Source: Flavobacterium sp. (GTDB taxonomy: Bacteria > Bacteroidota > Bacteroidia > Flavobacteriales > Flavobacteriaceae). Taken from it: a DNA stretch of 7,822 bases. Numbering within the stretch: the first letter of the stretch is position 1; every line of letters begins with the position of its first letter. Below the pieces are notes generated by a model that was not told the DNA's origin, made no database searches, and worked only from the letters and a program-made list of their open reading frames with translations. The translations under genes and the position numbers were made by a program. Below are positions 1-5,330 of the stretch, piece after piece. The DNA is taken from the NCBI GenBank assembly GCA_018062725.1, contig JAGORP010000077.1, forward strand, positions 1 through 7,822. The letters are read 5' to 3'.

Positions 1-851
1 GCTTGCCATTTGGTATTCATTGCGGCTAGTTTTGCTTGTTGCAATAAACAAGAAGCCGTGTTTGTGGTTCCTTTTACCCCAGCCACAGCATTAATGGTTT
101 TCCCGGTTTGGTCTACCGTTACTTCTACGACCACTTTACCTTCTTCGTTACAGGTATAATTGGGTTGTGGTTTAGATAATGCCTTTCTATTCCCCAAGGA
201 ATAGCCTATTCCGCCTCCATTACCACTTCCGGAACCGCCACCAGAGCCTGAACCTGAGCCACTTCCAGTTCCGGTTCCGTTACCGGTACCATTTCCGCCT
301 CCGGTTCCACCACCAGAACCACCACTTCCGTAGTAATCGTTAGAACCGAGACTTCCGTTTGTTTTACCTTTATTTCCGGAACGCGAATCATCTCCATCAC
401 CCCCTTTTTTCGAACCGCCTAAAATACTAGATAAAGCATCGTTGGTATTTTTAGTAACTTTTGGTTTGGTTTCTGCAACCGGCTTCTGATCAATTTTAAC
501 TTTAGGTTTTACCGTTACTGGATTCGTTTTTTTAGGAATGACTACTGCATCAGCGACATCACTTTCTTCCGAAATAATATCTTCCTCAGGTTCAGATGCG
601 GCCGCTACATTTTTAACGGTTTTTACATCCAATTCTTCGCTTTGAAAATCTTTTCCAGAGCCAAAATCGCTATTTCCGAAATTGATGGTTACGCCACCGC
701 CTCCACCGCCTCCTGCAAGAAGCGCTTCGTTCATATTTGAAGGTGGCCAAAAACGTATAAAAAACAAAATCAGCAAAAACAAAGTGTAAATCACTACAGT
801 TAATAGTAACGATTTTCTCTTTTCTTTTGCTGATAAATCTAATGTTTGCAT
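1..851 (-). CDS. tonB: Energy transducer TonB, partial (3' end beyond window)
   Basis: TonB spans the periplasm and passes energy from the ExbB-ExbD proton channel in the inner membrane to TonB-dependent outer-membrane receptors. Reading from the ATG at 851 gives 283 residues with no stop before the window edge. Seen in order: a short charged cytoplasmic start (residues 1-13), one transmembrane segment (about 14-35, ending FFIRFW), seven consecutive glycines (47-53), an acidic then Lys/Pro-rich periplasmic stretch (about 70-135, with PKVKIDQKP), a long Gly/Ser/Thr/Asn linker (about 173-220), and the start of a TonB C-terminal fold (KVVVEVTVDQTG at 239-250, then TNTASCLLQQAK). Probably only a few tens of residues are missing. 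The gene follows the amino acid dehydrogenase after 130 bp. No exbB or exbD precedes it, although these usually accompany this type of TonB. There is no clear Shine-Dalgarno and no exact TAnnTTTG promoter upstream. Family assignment is firm; which receptors it serves is unknown. Confidence 0.88.
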   Translation of the reverse strand, partial: MQTLDLSAKEKRKSLLLTVVIYTLFLLILFFIRFWPPSNMNEALLAGGGGGGGVTINFGNSDFGSGKDFQSEELDVKTVKNVAAASEPEEDIISEESDVADAVVIPKKTNPVTVKPKVKIDQKPVAETKPKVTKNTNDALSSILGGSKKGGDGDDSRSGNKGKTNGSLGSNDYYGSGGSGGGTGGGNGTGNGTGTGSGSGSGSGGGSGSGNGGGIGYSLGNRKALSKPQPNYTCNEEGKVVVEVTVDQTGKTINAVAGVKGTTNTASCLLQQAKLAAMNTKWQ

Positions 852-930
852 AATTCTTTTGTTGTCTAACTATAGTAACGAAAATACTATTTATTTGTTA
901 TGTTGCAGAAGAAAAATCAATAATTATACC

Positions 931-975
931 AGTTCTCGATACATTCCGATTAAAATCGGAACACTCGAACTGACG
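931..975. repeat. Intergenic dyad element, possibly a dispersed Flavobacterium repeat
   Basis: The core is a perfect palindrome at 944-961 (ttccgattaaaatcggaa), giving an 8-bp stem with a 2-nt loop. It is flanked by agttc at 931-935 and gaact at 967-971, which can extend the pairing imperfectly through the nearby tcga motifs. It lies 6 bp past the stop of the amino acid dehydrogenase gene and 79 bp before the tonB start. The flanks (agttctcgata ... actcgaactgacg) resemble short intergenic repeats I recall from Flavobacterium genomes, but only one copy is visible here, so the repeat status is inferred. It could act as a weak hairpin terminator or mRNA-end stabiliser for the dehydrogenase transcript. 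No T-run follows it on the minus strand, so an efficient intrinsic terminator is unlikely. Confidence 0.5.
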
Positions 976-981
976 TTTACT

Positions 982-2208
982 TTATACTAATTGTTTTAAG
1001 GCAATTTCAAATGCTCTAGCGCTGATATTTTTAGTATCGGTTCCTAAGGCATGTGTTTTTTCGATTGCTTTTTTGATAATATCTGAAGTATCGTTAAATA
1101 TCGCTTCGTCAGTCATTTGCACTTTTTTCTCCATGAAATAAGCAAATACACGCGCCATTCCACAATTTGAAATAAAATCTGGAATCAAACTCACTTTGCT
1201 ATCTACTTCTTCCATAATTGGTCCGAAGAAAATTTCTTTATCGGCAAACGGAACATTCGCACCACAAGAAATCACTTCCAATCCTGCAGCAGCCATACTA
1301 TCTACTTGGGCTTTGGTTACTAATCTTGAAGCAGCACAAGGTGCAAATACTTCGGCACCAATGGACCAAATTGTAGCGTTGATTTCTTCAAAAGGAATCA
1401 TTTTATCAGAAACCAATTTATTTCCATCTTTATTTAAAAACAAGGTTCTAATCTCTTCAAAAGAAAATCCGTTTTCGTTAATCACACCACCATCTCTATC
1501 GATAATTCCAACCACTTTGGCTCCCATTTCAGCTAAGTAAAAAGCAGCTGCCGAACCTACGTTTCCAAAACCTTGAACAATTGCTTTTTTTCCAACAACA
1601 CTTCCGCCGTAAATATCATAATAATGACGAACAGCTTGTGCTACACCATAACCCGTAATCATATCGGCTACGGTATATTTTTTATTTATATCGGGAGAGA
1701 AAGTTGTATTTTCTATTACTTTTACCACACCTTGGCGCAATTGACCAATTCGGTTAATTTTATCTGCTTCGGTAGGTTTGAAATGCCCGTTGAAAACCCC
1801 TTCTTGCGGGTGCCAAACACCACATTCTTCGGTCATTGGGATTACTTCGTGAATTTCATCTACATTTAAATCGCCACCAGTTCCATAATAACTTTTCAAA
1901 AGTGGAGAAACGGCTTTGTACCAACGTTGTAGCACACCTTTTTTTCTTGGATCGGATGGATCGAAATTGATTCCAGATTTAGCACCCCCAATGGCAGGAC
2001 CAGAAACTGAAAATTTAACTTCCATAGTTTTTGCTAACGATAATACTTCGTTCATATCTAATCCTTTACGCATACGAGTACCACCACCTGCGGCGCCACC
2101 ACGTAAGGAATTAATTACAGTCCAGCCTTCGGCTTCCGTCTCTGGATCTTTCCAGTTAAAAACTACTTCAGGTTCTTTATCTTCAAATTTCTTTAAAAGG
2201 TCTTTCAT
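982..2208 (-). CDS. Glu/Leu/Phe/Val family amino acid dehydrogenase
   Basis: Catalyses NAD(P)-dependent oxidative deamination of an amino acid to its 2-oxo acid, or the reverse, in the cytoplasm. The protein has 408 residues, close to the usual family length. The N-terminal substrate domain carries GGAAGGGTRM (37-46), Lys65 in MEVKFSV and Lys77 in GGAKSGI; these match the two conserved lysines that bind the carboxylate and drive catalysis. GTGGD (109-113) supplies the candidate catalytic Asp113. The C-terminal Rossmann domain has GFGNVG (213-218), with Asp237 at the end of the second strand, which favours NAD over NADP. APCAASRLV and the later ISNCGMARVF stretch are typical of the family. GGAKSG replaces the GGGKGG of classical glutamate dehydrogenases, so substrate (glutamate, leucine or another amino acid) cannot be fixed by reading. 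The ATG at 2208 has no Shine-Dalgarno. A terminator lies immediately upstream, so it is probably transcribed on its own. Confidence 0.9.
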   Translation of the reverse strand: MKDLLKKFEDKEPEVVFNWKDPETEAEGWTVINSLRGGAAGGGTRMRKGLDMNEVLSLAKTMEVKFSVSGPAIGGAKSGINFDPSDPRKKGVLQRWYKAVSPLLKSYYGTGGDLNVDEIHEVIPMTEECGVWHPQEGVFNGHFKPTEADKINRIGQLRQGVVKVIENTTFSPDINKKYTVADMITGYGVAQAVRHYYDIYGGSVVGKKAIVQGFGNVGSAAAFYLAEMGAKVVGIIDRDGGVINENGFSFEEIRTLFLNKDGNKLVSDKMIPFEEINATIWSIGAEVFAPCAASRLVTKAQVDSMAAAGLEVISCGANVPFADKEIFFGPIMEEVDSKVSLIPDFISNCGMARVFAYFMEKKVQMTDEAIFNDTSDIIKKAIEKTHALGTDTKNISARAFEIALKQLV

Positions 2209-2233
2209 GGTATGTTAATTGTGTTATGCTTAT

Positions 2234-2283
2234 AAAAAAAGTTGTGCAAATTTAACAAATCGAAATCTGTAATTTGCACAACT
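2234..2283 (-). terminator. Rho-independent terminator after the chalcone-isomerase-like gene
   Basis: A perfect 13-bp inverted repeat pairs 2240-2252 (agttgtgcaaatt) with 2271-2283 (aatttgcacaact) around an 18-nt loop. On the minus strand it is followed at once by a T-run (complement of the A-run at 2234-2240). It starts 27 bp after the stop of the gene ending at 2310, the usual place for an intrinsic terminator, and should isolate the amino acid dehydrogenase from upstream transcription. Confidence 0.85.
2247..2254 (-). promoter_or_regulatory. Candidate -7 promoter element for the amino acid dehydrogenase
   Basis: The minus strand reads TAAATTTG, an exact match to the Bacteroidota -7 consensus TAnnTTTG. 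Transcription would begin near 2240, leaving a leader of about 30 nt before the ATG at 2208. The nearest upstream TTG (2281-2279) is 24 bp away, longer than the preferred 19 or so, which weakens the call. The element lies inside the left arm of the terminator hairpin of the preceding gene. Confidence 0.35.
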
Positions 2284-2309
2284 CTCCATAAAATATTTAT
2301 TTTAAAATA

Positions 2310-2894
2310 TTATTTTATGATTCCAAGTAAGTCATTTTTCAAATCTTTATCAACTGGATTGTTTGACAACCAAATACCCAAGAAGGCTTTTTTGAAGTCT
2401 AAACCTGCAATTTTTCCGGCTAATTTATCATTTTTCATAATCCAAATAGAAACATCAGTCGGGTTGTAAATTAAATGAAATACATCTCCTTTTTTGGTGA
2501 TTTCCGAATTAACGATAGTTTCTAACATTTTTGCTTCTTTTTCAATCTTTAGCATTCCTTCGTCTCCTACCGATTTTTCTAAACCGCTATACAATGCTTT
2601 TGATAATTTTTTGGAAGACACTAATGATGAAATGATTTCAATTCTGATTCCCATAGGGGTTTCGCTATCCATGATAAATTCAGGGTCTTGACTTAATATC
2701 GTTAGATATAGTGCTTGTACGTATACATCTACCCATGCTTTTGAGCGTACTCCGAAACCGTTAAGTTCTAGTTTTGAACCTTCAAAATTGATTGTTCTTG
2801 GCACTGTAACACCTTCGACTTCGAACTGCGTTTGTGCTTGAGTTGCAAAAGATTGTGATAACGCAACAAGCAAAATAAAAATTATTTTTTTCAT
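2310..2894 (-). CDS. Exported chalcone-isomerase-like protein
   Basis: A 194-residue protein with a clear signal peptide (MKKIIFILLVALSQSFATQA, likely cleaved after Ala20), so exported to the periplasm or beyond. The mature part starts with a short strand region (FEVEGVTVPRTI), followed by LNGFGVRSKAWVDVYVQALYL and an Ile/Glu-rich strand (GIRIEIISS). This pattern fits the bacterial chalcone-isomerase-like fold, a family usually without demonstrated isomerase activity and perhaps binding a fatty acid or other hydrophobic ligand. The later YNPTDVSIWIMKNDKLAG and FLGIWLSNNPVDKDLK agree with the family's C-terminal half. The ATG at 2894 is chosen over an in-frame TTG at 2918 because it gives a proper signal peptide and because 2918 falls inside a promoter element. 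It lies 73 bp after anmK on the same strand and ends at a strong terminator. Function in the cell is not known. Confidence 0.75.
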   Translation of the reverse strand: MKKIIFILLVALSQSFATQAQTQFEVEGVTVPRTINFEGSKLELNGFGVRSKAWVDVYVQALYLTILSQDPEFIMDSETPMGIRIEIISSLVSSKKLSKALYSGLEKSVGDEGMLKIEKEAKMLETIVNSEITKKGDVFHLIYNPTDVSIWIMKNDKLAGKIAGLDFKKAFLGIWLSNNPVDKDLKNDLLGIIK

Positions 2895-2915
2895 AATTAA
2901 TAAATTTAGGGACTG

Positions 2916-2923
2916 CAAAATTA
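2916..2923 (-). promoter_or_regulatory. Candidate -7 promoter element for the chalcone-isomerase-like gene
   Basis: The minus strand reads TAATTTTG, matching TAnnTTTG exactly, 21 bp before the ATG at 2894. No TTG sits at the expected distance upstream, so the promoter may be weak or an internal promoter of an anmK operon. If real, it rules out the upstream TTG as a start codon. Confidence 0.4.
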
Positions 2924-2967
2924 TTCTAAATTTAGCTAATTCTACCTATTCCTATGTGAATATTTTG

Positions 2968-4035
2968 TTAATAAGCATATATTTTTCCGGAGCTATGATC
3001 TCGTTTAGCGCCTGTAACACTGGATAATACATTTATTTCATTTCGAAGTTTTAAAACTCCTAATAATGCAAAAATTAAAGCTTCTTTAAACTCAATTGTT
3101 TTTGCCTCTGGAATTATAATTTCTACATCAGGTAGCTTATTTTTTATGAGTGCAATCAAAAAATCATTGTAAGCACCACCTCCGGTTATTAAAAGTCTCC
3201 CTATTTTGATAGGTAAGGCTTTGGCCAATTGAAAAGCAATATGTTCGGTAAATGTTCTTAGTACATCTTCGATAGAAATATCATAGGTTTCGATTAGAGG
3301 AAGAACAATTGTTTTTACAAACTCAAATCCGAGTGATTTGGGGTATTTTTTTTGGTAAAAATCTAATCCGTTCAATTCAGAAAGTAATTTAGTAGAAACA
3401 GTACCCGATTTTGAAAGATTGCCTTTATCATCAAATAGCAATCCTTTTTTATTGGCATAAAAATTTAAAACGGTGTTTACTGGCGAAATATCGAAGGCAA
3501 TTCTGTTTCCATTTTCTTCAAAAGACACATTTGAAAATCCGCCCAAATTTAAACAATAATCAAATTCTGAAAATAAAATTCGGTCGCCAATGGGTACTAA
3601 AGGCGCTCCTTGACCACCCAATTGCACATCTTGGACTCTAAAATCACAAATTATTGTTTTGTTGACTATTTTAGCTATTTCAGGAAGATTTCCAATTTGC
3701 AGTGTAAATCCGTTTTGCGGTTGGTGTAAAATCGTATGACCATGACTACAAACCGCATCAAGGTTTTCTAAATGATTCTTCTGAATAAAATTTGTAATTA
3801 TTTCGCCTAAAACTTCGGTGTAATCCTTATTTAATTGTTGTAATTCTTCTTCTGAAAAATCGAACGCTATTTTTAATTTATTAATCCATTCTTCCCTATA
3901 GGAAATTGTTTCACATTCTAGAATTTTATATGTCCATTTTTCTTCCGAAATAGAGAAAATAATATGTGCTAAATCGACTCCATCAAGCGAAGTTCCTGAC
4001 ATTACCCCAACAACGTTGTACTTCTGTTTGTTCAT
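2968..4035 (-). CDS. anmK: Anhydro-N-acetylmuramic acid kinase
   Basis: Phosphorylates and hydrates 1,6-anhydro-N-acetylmuramic acid, released from the cell wall during peptidoglycan turnover, to give MurNAc-6-phosphate for recycling in the cytoplasm. The 355-residue length is normal. Seen from the ATG at 4035: the signature VMSGTSLDG (11-19), SHGHT (97-101), the GGQGAPLVP motif (140-148), NLGGFSN (163-169), FDISPVN (181-187) and TGGGAYN (284-290), the last two belonging to the ASKHA-type ATP-binding fold. Asp182 in FDISPVN corresponds to the catalytic base of the family; the more usual form of that motif is FDTGPGN. The open frame extends six codons further to a TTG at 4053, but the ATG gives the expected N-terminus just before the signature. 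The divergent neighbour is an acyl-CoA dehydrogenase. No murQ or other recycling gene is adjacent in this window. Confidence 0.95.
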   Translation of the reverse strand: MNKQKYNVVGVMSGTSLDGVDLAHIIFSISEEKWTYKILECETISYREEWINKLKIAFDFSEEELQQLNKDYTEVLGEIITNFIQKNHLENLDAVCSHGHTILHQPQNGFTLQIGNLPEIAKIVNKTIICDFRVQDVQLGGQGAPLVPIGDRILFSEFDYCLNLGGFSNVSFEENGNRIAFDISPVNTVLNFYANKKGLLFDDKGNLSKSGTVSTKLLSELNGLDFYQKKYPKSLGFEFVKTIVLPLIETYDISIEDVLRTFTEHIAFQLAKALPIKIGRLLITGGGAYNDFLIALIKNKLPDVEIIIPEAKTIEFKEALIFALLGVLKLRNEINVLSSVTGAKRDHSSGKIYAY

Positions 4036-4040
4036 AGGCT

Positions 4041-4048
4041 CAAAAATA
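4041..4048 (-). promoter_or_regulatory. Candidate -7 promoter element for anmK
   Basis: The minus strand reads TATTTTTG, an exact TAnnTTTG match ending only 5 bp before the ATG at 4035. Transcription from it would start at or almost at the start codon, giving a leaderless or nearly leaderless mRNA. No TTG is found 19 bp upstream, so this is tentative. It lies within 11 bp of the -33 element of the divergent promoter. Confidence 0.3.
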
Positions 4049-4058
4049 CTCAATCTTC

Positions 4059-4088
4059 TTGAAAAATTGCTATAAATACTTATCTTTG
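4059..4088 (+). promoter_or_regulatory. Bacteroidota-type promoter of the acyl-CoA dehydrogenase
   Basis: TTG at 4059-4061 and TATCTTTG at 4081-4088 are separated by exactly 19 bp, a full match to the Bacteroidota sigma-ABfr consensus (TTG, about 19 bp, TAnnTTTG). The predicted start is near 4093, leaving a leader of about 30 nt, A-rich and without Shine-Dalgarno, before the ATG at 4125. This is the best promoter match in the window. Confidence 0.7.
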
Positions 4089-4124
4089 AAAACTTTTAAA
4101 ATTACAAACAAAACACAAAATACA

Positions 4125-5264
4125 ATGGATTTTAATTTAAGCGAAGAACAATTAATGATTCAGCAAGCAGCAAGAGATTTTGCTCAAACTGAATTATTGC
4201 CCGGAGTAATTGAAAGAGATGAGCATTCTACATTTCCGACAGAGCAAGTAAAAAAAATGGCCGAATTAGGTTTTTTAGGTATGATGGTTGATCCAAAATA
4301 CGGAGGTGCGGGATTAGATAGCGTTTCGTATGTTTTGGCGATGGAAGAAATTGCAAAAGTAGATGCTTCTGCAGCTGTAATCATGTCGGTTAACAATTCA
4401 TTAGTTTGTGCTGGATTAGAAAAATATGGTTCGGAAGAGCAAAAAGTAAAATATTTAACGCCATTAGCAAAAGGTGAAGTGATTGGAGCTTTCTGTTTAT
4501 CGGAGCCGGAAGCTGGTTCTGATGCCACTTCTCAAAGAACAACTGCCATTGATATGGGCGACCATTATTTAGTAAACGGTACTAAAAACTGGATTACAAA
4601 TGGTGGAACCGCTTCAACATATTTAGTTATTGCGCAAACGGATGCTTCAAAAGGACATAAAGGAATTAACGTTCTTATTATGGAAAAAGGCATGCCAGGT
4701 TTTGAAGTAGGTCCTAAAGAAAAGAAAATGGGTATTCGTGGTTCAGACACACATACTTTATTGTTTAATGATGTAAAAGTTCCTAAAGAAAATAGAATTG
4801 GTGCTGATGGTTTCGGTTTTGCTTTTGCGATGTCTACTTTAAACGGTGGCCGTATTGGAATTGCATCTCAAGCCTTAGGAATTGCACAAGGTTCTTATGA
4901 ATTAGCGTTAAAATATGCTCAAGAGCGTGTGGCATTTGGCAAACCAATTTTCCAACACCAAGCCATTGCTTTTAAATTAGCTGATATGCATGTCAAAACT
5001 ACAGCTGCAAGGTTGTTAGTTCATAAAGCTGCCGCTGAAAAAGATCAAGGTTTAGATATTGCTCATTCTGGAGCGATGGCTAAATTATATGCTTCCGAAG
5101 TCGCTTTAGAAGTCGCTAATGATGCGGTACAAATTCATGGAGGTAATGGTTATGTTGCTGAATACCATGTTGAAAGAATGATGCGTGATTCTAAGATTAC
5201 TCAAATTTATGAAGGAACTTCCGAAATTCAACGTATTGTAATTTCAAGAGGATTAGTAAAATAA
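4125..5264 (+). CDS. Acyl-CoA dehydrogenase, short-chain/butyryl-CoA type
   Basis: FAD enzyme that introduces the alpha-beta double bond in acyl-CoA during fatty or branched-chain amino acid breakdown, passing electrons to ETF; cytoplasmic, normally a tetramer. It has 379 residues, the standard length. Seen: an N-terminal helical domain starting MDFNLSEEQ, first family signature CLSEPEAGSDATS (124-136), a middle beta domain with WITNGG (156-161) and KMGIRGSDT (201-209), ERVAFGKPIFQHQ (267-279) in the C-terminal helical domain, second signature from QIHGGNGY (336-343) to RDSK, and YEGTSEIQR (362-370). Glu363 is the expected catalytic base; its location in this motif fits the short/medium-chain group, not isovaleryl-CoA or long-chain enzymes. 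Exact chain length cannot be read. The ATG at 4125 gives the conserved N-terminus; the longer frame from TTG 4059 would begin inside the promoter. It is a single gene with its own promoter and terminator. Confidence 0.95.
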   Translation: MDFNLSEEQLMIQQAARDFAQTELLPGVIERDEHSTFPTEQVKKMAELGFLGMMVDPKYGGAGLDSVSYVLAMEEIAKVDASAAVIMSVNNSLVCAGLEKYGSEEQKVKYLTPLAKGEVIGAFCLSEPEAGSDATSQRTTAIDMGDHYLVNGTKNWITNGGTASTYLVIAQTDASKGHKGINVLIMEKGMPGFEVGPKEKKMGIRGSDTHTLLFNDVKVPKENRIGADGFGFAFAMSTLNGGRIGIASQALGIAQGSYELALKYAQERVAFGKPIFQHQAIAFKLADMHVKTTAARLLVHKAAAEKDQGLDIAHSGAMAKLYASEVALEVANDAVQIHGGNGYVAEYHVERMMRDSKITQIYEGTSEIQRIVISRGLVK

Positions 5265-5283
5265 TTTCCTTTATTCTTATACC

Positions 5284-5315
5284 AAAAAAGGCACGCAATG
5301 CGTGCCTTTTTTTTT
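5284..5315. terminator. Bidirectional rho-independent terminator between convergent genes
   Basis: A 7-bp GC-rich stem pairs ggcacgc (5290-5296) with gcgtgcc (5300-5306) around the loop aat. Six A residues lie to the left (5284-5289) and nine T residues to the right (5307-5315), so a hairpin with a U-tract forms in either direction. It starts 19 bp after the acyl-CoA dehydrogenase stop and lies 15 bp beyond the stop of the convergent repeat-protein gene, serving both. Confidence 0.93.
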
Positions 5316-5330
5316 AGATTAAACTTTTAT

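Noticed and set aside
206..400. A 64-residue Val/Glu-rich open frame on the minus strand inside tonB
   Set aside because: It lies in another frame of the Gly/Ser-rich linker of tonB; its low-complexity composition is a by-product of the repetitive GGN codons.
944..961. Palindrome read as an intrinsic terminator of the dehydrogenase gene
   Set aside because: The stem is short and AT-rich and no T-run follows on the minus strand, so it was recorded as a dyad repeat element instead.
1196..2218. Three plus-strand open frames (98-114 residues) opposite the amino acid dehydrogenase
   Set aside because: They are antisense shadows of a well-conserved gene, with no promoter, no ribosome site and no recognisable domain.
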